Shown: positions 15,668 to 24,849 of the stretch, one piece after another
Layout of the letters: each line of letters starts with the position of its first letter
Position numbering within the stretch: position 1 is the first letter of the stretch
Translations under genes and position numbers: made by a program
Source of the DNA: Nitrospirota bacterium
GTDB lineage: Bacteria > Nitrospirota > Thermodesulfovibrionia > Thermodesulfovibrionales > Dissulfurispiraceae
Direction: 5' to 3'
Assembly (NCBI GenBank): GCA_016936655.1
Contig: JAFGXL010000028.1
Location: forward strand, 31,689-95,688
Length of the DNA: 64,000 nt
Notes under the pieces: generated by a model
The model's input: the letters and a program-made list of their open reading frames with translations, nothing else
The model's database searches: none
What the model was told of the DNA's origin: nothing

Positions 15668-16993
15668 CTAATTTTCGTAATGTATCTTTATTAAATCTGT
15701 GGCCAACCTTAGTTTAAGCCATTGATTTATCTTATTCTTATCAATTAATTTTAGCGGTTTGCCTTTTACTTTTAGTACAACCACAGCAATATTTTTTGGA
15801 TCTTCTGATGAGCTCTCAAACTCAACAGTATCCGAATAAGCACATGAAACAACCTGAGGATAGATCGCCCTGAGTTCAGACAATAACTGCCTTCCTATCA
15901 TAGGTTTATTTGATATTGTCTCGAGCTCCTTTTCCTTGGCTCTTACAATAAGTGAAAGACGGTTTATCTCTGCCTTAAGGGTATTAACCTCAGATACACG
16001 CACATTAACATCATCAAACGAAAAGCCCTGCTGAAAAACGAGCTCTGCATCTGTCAGGTCAAAATCGCGCGCCCTCTGCCTTATAAAATCCTTGTGCTTG
16101 TCAGACAACGAGCTGCCGCCATAAACAAGAGTAATGGATTCAGCCCTTGCATCAACATCACTCTTCAGAAGATATGCCCCCTCAACAACACTCACATTCC
16201 TGGCAAATTTTGCTGCATTATCTGTAAATCTATCCTTCTGCACAAGGCCGTATCCAAAGTAAATGCTCGGAACAACTGTTACGAGTATCACAACAGTTAT
16301 CCAGTGGTTAACCCTGCTTCTGCTAGCCTCATCTACGATAGTCCTGATCGGGAACCTGAGCATCTGGGATACTGCAACAGATGAGAGTGCTATGAAAACC
16401 GCGTTAATAGTGAACAAATAGAGTGCGCCAAAAAAGTATGCAAACTGTGCTGTGGCTAGTCCATATCCTGCTGTACAGAGCGGCGGCATAAGGGCTGTTG
16501 CTATAGCCACACCTGGGATTACATTCCCTTTGAGTTTGCTGCTGATGGCGACTATTCCGGCCATGCCGCCAAACAGGGCTATCAGCACATCATATATCGT
16601 AGGGCTTGTTCTGGCTAACAGTTCTGAATGCGCTGTTGATACAGGTGAAATGGAGAAATAGAGCGTAGAGGCTATCAAGCTGGCTGCAACAGCGAATGAG
16701 AGGTTCTTTGCCGCCTTTCGAAACAGCGGAAAATTATAAGTGGCTATGCTGTAGCCCATGCCATTAATCGGTCCCATTAATGGAGAAATAAGCATTGCGC
16801 CGATTATTACGGCAGTTGAATTCATATTCAGACCAATGGATGCAACAATAATCGCGCACATCAGAATCCATAAATTGGTGCCTTTGAAGATGACCTCTTT
16901 TTCTATGGTTGCATGAATAGTATCCGGGCTGTCCAGCTGACCCCTCAGGTTTGTGAGGTTTATAATCTTTTTTAGCAGGGTAGTTCTCTTCAT
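15668..16993 (-). CDS. DUF389-family membrane protein
   Basis: Integral membrane protein of 441 residues with about seven hydrophobic segments between residues 40 and 270. Family signatures are LNMNSTAVIIGAMLISPLMGPI and GVAIATALMPPLCTAGYGLA. The C-terminal ~170 residues are soluble and include a coiled-coil-like stretch. The family function is not established; members have been linked loosely to transport or hydrophobic domains of unknown role. It is transcribed alone and stops about 30 bases before the selenopeptide promoter. Confidence 0.85.
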   Translation of the reverse strand: MKRTTLLKKIINLTNLRGQLDSPDTIHATIEKEVIFKGTNLWILMCAIIVASIGLNMNSTAVIIGAMLISPLMGPINGMGYSIATYNFPLFRKAAKNLSFAVAASLIASTLYFSISPVSTAHSELLARTSPTIYDVLIALFGGMAGIVAISSKLKGNVIPGVAIATALMPPLCTAGYGLATAQFAYFFGALYLFTINAVFIALSSVAVSQMLRFPIRTIVDEASRSRVNHWITVVILVTVVPSIYFGYGLVQKDRFTDNAAKFARNVSVVEGAYLLKSDVDARAESITLVYGGSSLSDKHKDFIRQRARDFDLTDAELVFQQGFSFDDVNVRVSEVNTLKAEINRLSLIVRAKEKELETISNKPMIGRQLLSELRAIYPQVVSCAYSDTVEFESSSEDPKNIAVVVLKVKGKPLKLIDKNKINQWLKLRLATDLIKIHYEN

Positions 16994-17121
16994 GATTTAC
17001 GCAAATATATTAGCACAAAAATCAGCGATATTTATAAGGAGATAGGCAAAAAAGCATTTATTGAATAAACAAGACTAACTATCAGAATAAAAGGACAAAA
17101 TATATGACAGTTTGCTAAATC

Positions 17122-17211
17122 TGGCGGAGGGGGTGGGATTCGAACCCACGGTAGAGTTGCCCCTACAACGGTTTTCAAGACCGCCGCTTTCAACCGCTCA
17201 GCCACCCCTCC
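17122..17211 (-). tRNA. tRNA-Ser(UGA)
   Basis: Minus strand cloverleaf of 90 bases including an encoded CCA. The acceptor stem GGAGGGG pairs with CCCCTCC, the D-arm is GGCTGAGCGGTTGAAAG, the anticodon loop CTTGAAA has anticodon TGA at 17175-17177 (reads UCA), a long class II variable arm follows, and the T-arm is GTGGGTTCGAATCCCAC. It is serine, not selenocysteine: tRNA-Sec has anticodon UCA and an 8-bp acceptor. Confidence 0.96.
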
Positions 17212-17249
17212 AAATCAAATCGCACAACCAAAATCTTAACCTACGCTTT

Positions 17250-17290
17250 TCCGCCTCTGGCGGACTCGCTGCGCTGAGCAACCGCTCAGC
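17250..17290. repeat. Two small hairpins with a partial tRNA-Ser-like sequence
   Basis: TCCGCC-TCT-GGCGGA (17250-17264) is followed by GCTGAGC-AACC-GCTCAGC (17273-17290). Read on the minus strand the second includes GGCTGAGCGGTTG, 13 bases identical to the D-arm of the adjacent tRNA-Ser. It may be a REP-like element or a remnant of a partial tRNA duplication. Confidence 0.5.
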
Positions 17291-17412
17291 CGCAACTTCA
17301 AAACCAGGAGTAGAAATAATATCAGACCTGTAGCTAAAAATTCCATATCAGCATACAATATGCATTGCACTTATAATATGACCAGCCTGGTTTATAATCT
17401 ATGGAGGATCTG

Positions 17413-17958
17413 ATGAAGAAACTGACAAAATATTTTCTCGAAGGACTGCTTTTTACAGTGCCCCTTGTGGCAACAATATATGTTATCTATCTCGTATTCA
17501 CCAAAATAGACAACCTCTTTAATTTCGGCGTACCGGGTGCGGGGTTTGTACTCACTATAGCAATAATAATTATGGTAGGATTTATTGCCTCAAACTTCCT
17601 GACGCGCAAACTGTTGAGCGTAGTGGACAATATATTCTGCCGCCTGCCTCTTATAAAGCTGCTATACACATCCATCAAAGACCTTATCAGCGCTTTTGTT
17701 GGCGACAAAAAAGCATTCAATAAGCCTGTAATGGTTGAGCTCGGCCCTGGCAGTAAGGTTTATGTGCTCGGGTTTGTTACACGCGAGAGCCTCGATAATC
17801 TCGGAATGATAGATAAAGCTGCTGTGTATCTGCCCCAGTCCTACAATTTTGCAGGCAATCTTATAGTAGTGCCCAAAGAGCAGATAACTCCGCTCGATAC
17901 TGACAGCGGCAACCTCATGACCTTCATAGTATCAGGCGGAATAACAGTAAACAAATGA
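17413..17958 (+). CDS. DUF502-family membrane protein
   Basis: Protein of 181 residues with two N-terminal membrane segments (about 7-29 and 43-62) and a soluble C-terminal domain. Typical family features are LEGLLFTVPLVATIYVIY, the RLPLIKLLYTSIKDL helix and the terminal YLPQSYNFAGNLIVVPKEQI and MTFIVSGGI. GGAGG precedes the ATG at 17413; an upstream in-frame ATG at 17401 overlaps that ribosome site and is less likely. The function of the family is unknown in bacteria. Confidence 0.88.
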   Translation: MKKLTKYFLEGLLFTVPLVATIYVIYLVFTKIDNLFNFGVPGAGFVLTIAIIIMVGFIASNFLTRKLLSVVDNIFCRLPLIKLLYTSIKDLISAFVGDKKAFNKPVMVELGPGSKVYVLGFVTRESLDNLGMIDKAAVYLPQSYNFAGNLIVVPKEQITPLDTDSGNLMTFIVSGGITVNK

Positions 17959-18003
17959 CAGTGCAAGCGGTCTGATGAGAAGCAGCCTTGACAGGAAAGT
18001 TTA

Positions 18004-18060
18004 AGGGTTGACTGTTACTCGCAGGTAGTTTCAGCACGCCGATTAGAAGCAGTCAACCCT
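18004..18060. other. Long inverted repeat between convergent genes
   Basis: AGGGTTGACTG (18004-18014) pairs perfectly with CAGTCAACCCT (18050-18060) across a 35-base loop. It lies between the DUF502 and PPC genes, which converge here, so it may act as a transcription end in both directions. It lacks a T-tract, and the long loop is unusual. Confidence 0.5.
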
Positions 18061-18069
18061 GATATCCAT

Positions 18070-18504
18070 CTAAATTTTCAGTAGCACCATATTCGATACA
18101 GGATCAAGCTCACGCTGCGCACTCACACCCTTGATCTCCATAACAATAGCCTCAAGCACAAGAAACGCCTTGGCATTTTGCCTCAGGCATCCTGCCTTCA
18201 CCTCATCCCTCTTTGCGTAAGCACCATGGAAATGTACCCTCGGCTCTTTTTCATCCCAAAAGATAGTTCCTATACCAACAATCTCATGGCTCTCTGATAT
18301 CTCGCGCCAGTCAGGTACTGGAGGCATCTGTTCTGTCTTGGGATCAACAACAAACCTGCCCTCCTTCATGCCGCCGACCAGATAAAAGACCCCTGCTCTT
18401 ATATTTTCCTTAATAGCGATATCAACAAGGCCTTTGAGTATGTCATCGCCATCCTCAAACCTCGCAACAGCAATTCTCCCCGGCTCGCCTATCTGGTATT
18501 TCAT
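18070..18504 (-). CDS. PPC (DUF296) domain protein
   Basis: Single-domain protein of 144 residues related to the plant and prokaryote conserved (PPC) domain, a trimer-forming fold found in AT-hook proteins of plants. Conserved points are ARFEDGDDILKGL, AGVFYLVGGMKEG, EIVGIGTIFWDEKEPRVHFHGA and LVLEAIVMEI. The paired histidines in HFHGA are typical and may bind metal. There is no AT-hook, so DNA binding is uncertain. Its start overlaps the upstream heptosyltransferase stop by four bases. Confidence 0.85.
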   Translation of the reverse strand: MKYQIGEPGRIAVARFEDGDDILKGLVDIAIKENIRAGVFYLVGGMKEGRFVVDPKTEQMPPVPDWREISESHEIVGIGTIFWDEKEPRVHFHGAYAKRDEVKAGCLRQNAKAFLVLEAIVMEIKGVSAQRELDPVSNMVLLKI

Positions 18505-19529
18505 CTCTCCTCCTGAAATCTTTTGACAACAGCATCATAAACCATATCAACTGTTATGGCTGTCATGCACTTTGGATCACTGCACCTGCGCTTGTAGCAC
18601 GGAGCGCAATCAAGACCGGACTGCACAACAACATGACCGCTGCCGTACGGTCCTGTTCTTGCAGGATTAGCTGGCCCGAATATCGCAACAACAGGCACAC
18701 TGTAAGCTAGTGCTATATGCATAGGACCTGTATCGTTAGATACAACATAGTCAGCATCTTTTATTATTGAGCAGAGCTCAATCAGATTCGTCTCTCCTGC
18801 TATTGATCTGGCAAATCCTCCTGAAAGCTCCTCTATCGTCTTTCCGAGGTCTACATCAGCCCTGCTGCCTATCACAAGAAAATTTTTCTTAAGCTGCCTT
18901 ACAAGATCAGCGTATCTCTCTGCAAGCCATTTGTTAGCCTCTTTCCGAGCACCCGGAATTATAACCGAGTATCTGCCAACCCCCTGCTTTATGTCTTTAA
19001 CATTTTCCGTCTCTTCAATATTCGGCATCGGGAAAGTTGGATTTGATATGTTGCATCCAAGCTCAGCAGCTATCTTAAGATAGCGGTCTACAGCATGAAT
19101 GTCACGGCCTCCCTCAACCTTATGTGTATAAAAAAACCTGCTGCCCTCCCTAGCCTCTTTGAACCCTATTCTAACAGTAGCATTTGATGCTTTAATAAGC
19201 AGACCGCTTCTGAATAGCCCCTGCAAATCTACAGCAAGATCATAATGTTCGTTTTTTAATGCCCTGAATATGAATTTGAGTTCTGCTGCTGTCCTGCCAA
19301 GCAGTCTGAGTTTTTTCCATCTGTCTTTGTCTATAATCCATACCTTAGTGATCATCGGATGTTTAGCAATAATTTGTTCAAAACCTCGGGCTATTACCCA
19401 ATGAATCTCAGCATCTGGAAAACGGAGATGGAGGGCATTAAGAAAAGGAAGGCTGTGTATCACATCGCCAAGAGAACTAGGTTTTACAACCAGTATTTTT
19501 TGGGGAATATTATTTAGTATGTTCTTCAT
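18501..19529 (-). CDS. waaC: Lipopolysaccharide heptosyltransferase I family (GT9)
   Basis: GT9 glycosyltransferase expected to add the first heptose to Kdo in the LPS inner core from ADP-heptose. The 342 residues begin KILVVKPSSLGDVIHSLPFL, have DLAVDLQGLFRSGLL, IIPGARKEANKWLAERYADL and VSNDTGPMHIALAYSVPVVAIFGPANP, the ADP-heptose-binding signature. GLDCAPCYKRRC near the end is common in this family. Overlaps the upstream WaaF-GmhB gene by 20 bases. The choice of type I over II rests on similarity of the N-terminus and neighbour content. Confidence 0.87.
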   Translation of the reverse strand: MKNILNNIPQKILVVKPSSLGDVIHSLPFLNALHLRFPDAEIHWVIARGFEQIIAKHPMITKVWIIDKDRWKKLRLLGRTAAELKFIFRALKNEHYDLAVDLQGLFRSGLLIKASNATVRIGFKEAREGSRFFYTHKVEGGRDIHAVDRYLKIAAELGCNISNPTFPMPNIEETENVKDIKQGVGRYSVIIPGARKEANKWLAERYADLVRQLKKNFLVIGSRADVDLGKTIEELSGGFARSIAGETNLIELCSIIKDADYVVSNDTGPMHIALAYSVPVVAIFGPANPARTGPYGSGHVVVQSGLDCAPCYKRRCSDPKCMTAITVDMVYDAVVKRFQEER

Positions 19530-21054
19530 CTCTTAATATCTCTTCAACACACTGCGAGAGATTTTCGCATACAGCATCCGCGTATTCAGATGTCTGCTGT
19601 TTTCCTGTCTTCACCAGCAGAGTCTTTGCGCCTATGTTTCTCCCCAGCAGCATATCAGCATCCTTGTCGCCAACAATATAAGAATTTTTAAACTCTATTT
19701 TATACTTTGCTCTAGCCCATAGCGCCATAGCAGGCTCCGGCTTTCTGCAAGAACAATTTTCATCAGGCCTATGCGGACAATAAAAAAAATCATCAAAATT
19801 GTACTCTTTTATAAATTTATCATTCACGCTCTTTGTAAACTCTTCATCAACTATTCCGCGTCCTATGCCAGACTGGTTCGATATGCCGATAAGCAGATAA
19901 CCTGCTTGCTTGAGTTTTTGCAGGCTGTTTATATCCTCGTAAATATTAAGATTTTCCCATCTGTTAAGGTAGTCAGCATCCCTGCATAGAGTGCCGTCCC
20001 TGTCAAAAAAAACAGCTTTTTTATCAGGCAATGCCTCTTTGATCCTGAAAAAGACATCATCAGCCCTTACAAAAGCCATACAGCGAAGATCTCCAAGTCC
20101 GCATGTCCGCTCAAAACATGGCCTGCATGTTACTGATGAAGAAAGCACATGAGTGTTTGGTGAAGTTGGCCGTGTAAGTTCTTCTGATGTTGAGCCGAAT
20201 ATTGCTACAAGAGGAGTTATGAGCGCATCAGCAATATGCATCGGGCCTGAATCATTAGATACAAAAACATCACAATCAGAAATCAGCGCAGCAAGCTGCC
20301 TGAGCCCGGTCTTGCCTGCAAGGAACAGCTTGCTATCGTATATATGCTTATCGATCTCCTGCGCAATATCTAGCTCTTTAGGCCCTCCAAATATTACAAC
20401 ACTGCCGCCTGTTTCCATCTGAAACCACTTTGCAACTTTTGCAAATCTTTCAGGAAACCATCTCTTAGATGATCCATATGTGGCTCCCGGATTTATGCCG
20501 AGTATCGGCCTCCTGAGACCTAAAAACATCTGCCTTGCCGACATCCTCTCTTCATATGTAAGATATATCCATGGTCTTGAATGTGAAGGTTCAATACCTG
20601 CCTTGCTGATTAGATTCAGATAGTAATCTATATGGTGAATTTTTCTATCAAGCTTTTCATAAGGTATTTTTTTTGTAAGAAGGAAACCTCTTCCATCTCT
20701 GTCATATCCTATCCTCTCCGGTATACGAGCCAGAAATGCTATAAGAGCAGCATCAAAAGCATTCTGTAGCAATATAGCCTTGCTGAATTCCTTTTTTCTT
20801 AACAAACTGGCGAGTTTTAGTCTGCCTAAAATGCTCTTATGTTTATCTTCATAAAGGATTATCTCATCTATTAGAGGATTATTCTCAAAGAGTGGAGCTA
20901 CAAACGGCTTTACCAGCAGGCTTATGTGTGAATCAGGATATGCCTTTTTTATAGCATTTATAGCCGGCATAGACATAACTGCATCGCCTATCCAGTTTAC
21001 ACCTCTTATTAATATCTTAGGGGTCCCGTTTTGAGTCACCGTGTAGTTTACCAT
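19510..21054 (-). CDS. waaF: Fusion of heptosyltransferase II (GT9) and D,D-heptose 1,7-bisphosphate phosphatase (GmhB)
   Basis: Two enzymes of LPS inner-core synthesis in one 514-residue chain. Residues about 10-340 are a WaaF-type GT9: ILIRGVNWIGDAVMSMPAI, ILLQNAFDAALIAFLA, INPGATYGSSKRWFPERFA, VSNDSGPMHIADALITPLVAIFGS. Residues about 345-505 are a HAD phosphatase of the GmhB type: VFFDRDGTLCRDADYLN with the nucleophile Asp, GISNQSGIGRG, and the zinc-binding CPHRPDENCSCRKPEP. So the same polypeptide makes the precursor of ADP-heptose and transfers the second heptose. The two activities are normally separate proteins. Confidence 0.9.
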   Translation of the reverse strand: MVNYTVTQNGTPKILIRGVNWIGDAVMSMPAINAIKKAYPDSHISLLVKPFVAPLFENNPLIDEIILYEDKHKSILGRLKLASLLRKKEFSKAILLQNAFDAALIAFLARIPERIGYDRDGRGFLLTKKIPYEKLDRKIHHIDYYLNLISKAGIEPSHSRPWIYLTYEERMSARQMFLGLRRPILGINPGATYGSSKRWFPERFAKVAKWFQMETGGSVVIFGGPKELDIAQEIDKHIYDSKLFLAGKTGLRQLAALISDCDVFVSNDSGPMHIADALITPLVAIFGSTSEELTRPTSPNTHVLSSSVTCRPCFERTCGLGDLRCMAFVRADDVFFRIKEALPDKKAVFFDRDGTLCRDADYLNRWENLNIYEDINSLQKLKQAGYLLIGISNQSGIGRGIVDEEFTKSVNDKFIKEYNFDDFFYCPHRPDENCSCRKPEPAMALWARAKYKIEFKNSYIVGDKDADMLLGRNIGAKTLLVKTGKQQTSEYADAVCENLSQCVEEILRDEEHTK

Positions 21055-21351
21055 TTAGTACTTTTGAGTGCCAGATGTTATGCATGATAAAAAGTTGACA
21101 GATCTAGACCTTATTGATAATCTATATTTAAATAGAATAATTACGATTTTATAATATTTTGCTTTATAATAAAATGTCTTATAAATAGCGATATAGACAT
21201 GAAGTGTAAAAGCAGGTTAATTTATTTTTGTTCAGGTTTATTAGCATAATAGGCTGAATTCGTTTCTGAGCAAACCTTAGAGAAACAACTATTATTGATA
21301 TAAGCAATATACATATGATATTTTAATAGACTAACTAAATAAGGGGATCTT
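21055..21351 (+). promoter_or_regulatory. AT-rich intergenic region with a sigma-70-type promoter
   Basis: The region separates the divergent waaF-gmhB and PerR genes. A plus-strand promoter has TTGACA (21095-21100), a 17-base spacer and TAATCT (21118-21123). That leaves about 225 bases before the GTG at 21352, so there is a long leader, a second promoter or a small RNA. A direct repeat TTATAATA (about 21149 and 21164) resembles half-sites of PerR/Fur boxes, but no full palindrome is present. Confidence 0.5.
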
Positions 21352-21765
21352 GTGGAGAAACTTAAAAAAACAGGAATGAAACAGACACCCCAGAGGCTGG
21401 CAATAATGCATCATCTTGAAGGCAATAAATGCCATCCATCTGCTGAGGATATCTACAAGTCAATCTCTCCAAAGTTTCCAAGCATGTCTTTTGCAACAGT
21501 CTATAACACTCTTGAAAACCTAAAAGATCACGGACTGATCAAAGAACTCACCATAGAGTCAGGCAAAAAAAGGTTCGACCCAGACACATCTGACCATCAC
21601 CACCTAATCTGCGTAAAGTGCAAAAAGATTGTTGATCTTCCGCAGGAGATTCAGCTGCAGCAAAAAGCACTCACCACAGCAGGCGTTATTAAAGGATTTA
21701 GGATACTCAGCACACAGATTAATATCTATGGCTTGTGTCCTGAATGCACAAAAACCTCCAGCTGA
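21352..21765 (+). CDS. perR: PerR/Fur-family metalloregulator
   Basis: 137-residue Fur-superfamily repressor. The winged helix has MKQTPQRLAIMHHLEG and FATVYNTLENLKDHGLIKEL; the metal domain has DHHHLICVKCKKIVDLP and a final CPEC, giving the two CxxC pairs of the structural zinc site. The N-terminal RLAIMHHL and the short, His-containing sequence resemble PerR more than Fur, but the two cannot be separated with certainty. GTG start with AAGGGGAT before it. It precedes the flavodiiron gene by 90 bases, which suits a peroxide- or NO-responsive role. Confidence 0.85.
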   Translation: MEKLKKTGMKQTPQRLAIMHHLEGNKCHPSAEDIYKSISPKFPSMSFATVYNTLENLKDHGLIKELTIESGKKRFDPDTSDHHHLICVKCKKIVDLPQEIQLQQKALTTAGVIKGFRILSTQINIYGLCPECTKTSS

Positions 21766-21855
21766 AAAACCGCGGATTCAGACATTTTTACAAACAACTG
21801 TTTCAGATTAATTCTAGTTATATAAATTTCGCATATTTTATATCGGAGGTATTTA

Positions 21856-23070
21856 ATGAACGCAATCGAAATAAAAAAGGATATTTACTGGGTAGGGGCT
21901 ATAGACTGGGCTGTAAGAGACTTTCATGGATATGAAACCCCCAGGGGCACCACATACAACAACTACCTGATTATGGATAAAGACATAACACTTGTAGACT
22001 CTGTAAAGCATGACTTTTCAGAAGTAACAATTAGAAATATCAGCAGCATTACTGACCCTGCCAAAATAAAGAACATTGTCATAAACCATATAGAAAATGA
22101 CCACGCCACCGGATTAGCAGAGATTATGGCGCTATGCCCGAAAGCTACTATTTACATTACAGAAAAGGGCAAAAAAGGGCTTGACAGATTTTTTAAAACC
22201 TCATCATGGGATATAAAAATTGTAAAAACAGGAGATACTATAAATATAGGATCTAAAACACTTATGTTCTTAGAGACACCTATGCTTCACTGGCCTGACT
22301 CTATGATGACCTATGTAAAAGAAGATAAACTTCTTATAAGCCAGGACGCTTTTGGCCAGCATATCGCATCAGCAGTACGCTTTGACAAGGACTTCATAGT
22401 ATCTGAATCTCTGACAATGCTTGATGATTCTGTTATTGACTACTACGCAAACATACTCATGCCCTTTGGCCAGCTCATAAAAAACAAAATAGCTGAGATA
22501 CAAAAACTCGGGCTAGAAATAGACATGATAGCTCCTGACCACGGCATTATATGGACAGACCCTTCAAAGATAATACAGATGTATCTGGATATGGCAAACG
22601 GAAAGGCTAGGCTCTGCGTGCCTATAATCTACGACACAATGTGGCACAGCACAGAAGAGATGATACCTCACATTATTCAGGGCCTCGCAGACGCCGAAGT
22701 AGATTCAAAAGTTATAAAGCTGCGTGCAACTCCTTACAGCATAGCGCTCAAGGAATTCTGGAAGAACAGGGGAGCAATAATAGGCACACCAACGCTTAAC
22801 AACCTTATGTATCCCACTGTAGCCCAGTTTTTACACATGTTGAAAGGAATGAGGCCAAAAGACCGCATTATGGCTGCATTCGGAAGCTGTGGATGGGCTG
22901 GTGGAGCTGTTAAAGGCGCGTATGCAGAGTTTGCTAACATGAAGCTTGAAGCATTTGAGCCAGGACTTGAAGTAATTTACAAACCATCAGATGACGACCT
23001 GAAAAAATGCAGAGAATTCGGAAGACAATTTGGAGAAAAAGTTAAGGAATACCATTTAAAATTCGAGTAG
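21856..23070 (+). CDS. Class A flavodiiron protein (FprA/ROO family)
   Basis: Two-domain cytoplasmic enzyme that reduces O2 to water and/or NO to N2O. Residues 1-250 form the metallo-beta-lactamase-like diiron domain with the ligands visible: HIENDH (HxExDH), LHWPDSM, SQDAFGQH and APDHGIIW. Residues about 255-400 are the flavodoxin domain with IIYDTMWHSTEEM, GTPTLNNLMYP and FGSCGWAGGAVK. The 404-residue length matches class A, with no rubredoxin extension. GGAGG stands eight bases before the ATG. Context with PerR upstream and the HAO-like cytochrome downstream points to oxygen or NO defence. Confidence 0.94.
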   Translation: MNAIEIKKDIYWVGAIDWAVRDFHGYETPRGTTYNNYLIMDKDITLVDSVKHDFSEVTIRNISSITDPAKIKNIVINHIENDHATGLAEIMALCPKATIYITEKGKKGLDRFFKTSSWDIKIVKTGDTINIGSKTLMFLETPMLHWPDSMMTYVKEDKLLISQDAFGQHIASAVRFDKDFIVSESLTMLDDSVIDYYANILMPFGQLIKNKIAEIQKLGLEIDMIAPDHGIIWTDPSKIIQMYLDMANGKARLCVPIIYDTMWHSTEEMIPHIIQGLADAEVDSKVIKLRATPYSIALKEFWKNRGAIIGTPTLNNLMYPTVAQFLHMLKGMRPKDRIMAAFGSCGWAGGAVKGAYAEFANMKLEAFEPGLEVIYKPSDDDLKKCREFGRQFGEKVKEYHLKFE

Positions 23071-23310
23071 CTCTATTCAACAATGCACAGCAATTTAAAT
23101 CGAATTGTTTGAATTTGCAAATGCAGCAAAAAAGACTCATGCTGATTTATATAAAGTTGCTTTAACGCTATGGCTATAATCAACAGCTTAATATTGAATA
23201 TGAACTACAAAAACAGAACTAATGCCAGAAATATGCAATATATGCAGAGCAAATAAGCAGATATTAAAAAATAATGATTGATTGTCCGACTTCATATTTC
23301 AGGAGGCTAT

Positions 23311-24849
23311 ATGACAACAGTCAGCAAAAAGCTCACAAAGACAATATCTGTACTGGTCATTCTTGCAGCTGGCATTTTCATCTTTACAAGTTCAAAAATT
23401 ATAACAGCACAAGAGAAGCCCCAGCAGACAAAACTGAGTCCTCAGACACAGACCTGCTTAGCCTGCCACAAACTATACACACCCGGCATTGTTGAAGATT
23501 GGCTCACGAGCCGCCATTCAAGAACAACACCATCTCAGGCAATGAAGAAAACAGAGCTTGAGCGCAGAGTAACAGCACAGTCAGTTCCTGATGAGCTTGC
23601 TGATGTTGCTGTAGGCTGCTACGAGTGCCACAGCAGAAACGCTGACAAGCATAAAGACAACTTTCTGCATAATGGTTTCAAGATCAATGTGGTCGTATCT
23701 CCCAATGATTGCAGCACCTGCCATACAGAAGAGGTTAAACAGTATGCTGGCACAAAAAAGGCACATGCAAGAAAAATTCTGCTAGGAAATCCTGTTTACC
23801 ATAATTTAGTAAAGACAATTACAGGAGTAAAAAAGGTTGATGCTTTAAAAATATCATCAGCTGATCCTACAGATCACACTCTTAACGAGACATGCATAGC
23901 TTGCCACGGCACAGAAGTGCAGGTAAAAGGAATGAAGAAAATAAAAACCGGAATGGGAATTATGGAAGTTCCTGATCTTGCAGGATGGCCAAACCAGGGG
24001 GTTGGCAGGCACAATCCTGATGGATCATTCGGTTCATGCACAGCATGTCATCCGCGCCACTCATTCTCAATCGAGATAGCGAGAAAGCCGGCTACATGCG
24101 GACAGTGCCATCTAGAACCCGATGTTCCGGCATACAATGTGTACAAAGAGAGCAAGCACGGAAACATCTACTCATCTAAATGGCACACATGGAACTTTAG
24201 CAATGTACCGTGGGTTGCGGGCAAAGACTTTACTGCGCCCACATGCGCAGCATGTCACAACAGCCTTATAGTTTCGCCAAGCGGCAAGGTTATTGCAGAA
24301 CGCACCCATGATTTTTCCGCAAGATTATGGGTAAGGCTATTTGGTCTGATATACAGCCACCCGCAGCCCAAATCAGGCGACACATCAATCATTAAGAATA
24401 AAGACGGACTGCCCATGCCAACAACCTTCACAGGCGAATTGGCTTCAGAGTTTCTTATAGACAAAAATGAGCAAGACAGGAGAAAAGAGAAAATGGTCGC
24501 TGTCTGCAACAGTTGCCATAACATAAGCTGGATAAACGGCCACTTCGCAAAGATGGATAATACTTTAAAAGAGACAAACGAGATGACAGCTGCTGCCACA
24601 AATCTTATGGCATACGCATGGTCAAAGGGAATAGAGGACAAGACAAACCCGTTTGACGAGACCATAGAAAAGATGTGGATAAAGCAGTGGCTCTTCTACT
24701 CCAACTCAATCCGTTACGCATCTGCAATGACAGGCGCTCCTGACTATGCTGCATTCAAAAACGGGTGGTGGAGTCTTTCAGAAAATCTGCAGAACATGAA
24801 AGACCAGATTGAACTCAAAGCGAAGATGAAGGGAATAAGCCTTAAATGA
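23311..24849 (+). CDS. Octaheme c-type cytochrome of the hydroxylamine oxidoreductase (HAO) family
   Basis: Exported multiheme cytochrome with exactly eight CxxCH motifs: CLACH, CYECH, CSTCH, CIACH, CTACH, CGQCH, CAACH, CNSCH. The N-terminus is a signal peptide or anchor (about residues 8-28) ending near ITAQE. Length (512 residues) and heme spacing fit the HAO family, whose members oxidise hydroxylamine or, in anaerobes, reduce nitrite or hydroxylamine. Whether the Tyr that crosslinks the catalytic heme is present cannot be told without an alignment; the C-terminal region has FYSNSIRYASAM. The start at 23311 follows AGGAGG; an upstream ATG lacks a ribosome site. It overlaps the next gene by four bases. 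Confidence 0.88.
   Translation: MTTVSKKLTKTISVLVILAAGIFIFTSSKIITAQEKPQQTKLSPQTQTCLACHKLYTPGIVEDWLTSRHSRTTPSQAMKKTELERRVTAQSVPDELADVAVGCYECHSRNADKHKDNFLHNGFKINVVVSPNDCSTCHTEEVKQYAGTKKAHARKILLGNPVYHNLVKTITGVKKVDALKISSADPTDHTLNETCIACHGTEVQVKGMKKIKTGMGIMEVPDLAGWPNQGVGRHNPDGSFGSCTACHPRHSFSIEIARKPATCGQCHLEPDVPAYNVYKESKHGNIYSSKWHTWNFSNVPWVAGKDFTAPTCAACHNSLIVSPSGKVIAERTHDFSARLWVRLFGLIYSHPQPKSGDTSIIKNKDGLPMPTTFTGELASEFLIDKNEQDRRKEKMVAVCNSCHNISWINGHFAKMDNTLKETNEMTAAATNLMAYAWSKGIEDKTNPFDETIEKMWIKQWLFYSNSIRYASAMTGAPDYAAFKNGWWSLSENLQNMKDQIELKAKMKGISLK

Noticed and set aside
17122..17211. tRNA-Sec candidate near the selenopeptides
   Set aside because: The anticodon read on the minus strand is TGA, which decodes UCA serine codons; tRNA-Sec needs UCA in the anticodon and a longer acceptor stem.
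21140..21180. PerR box
   Set aside because: Only direct TTATAATA half-sites are present; no inverted 15-mer matches the consensus.
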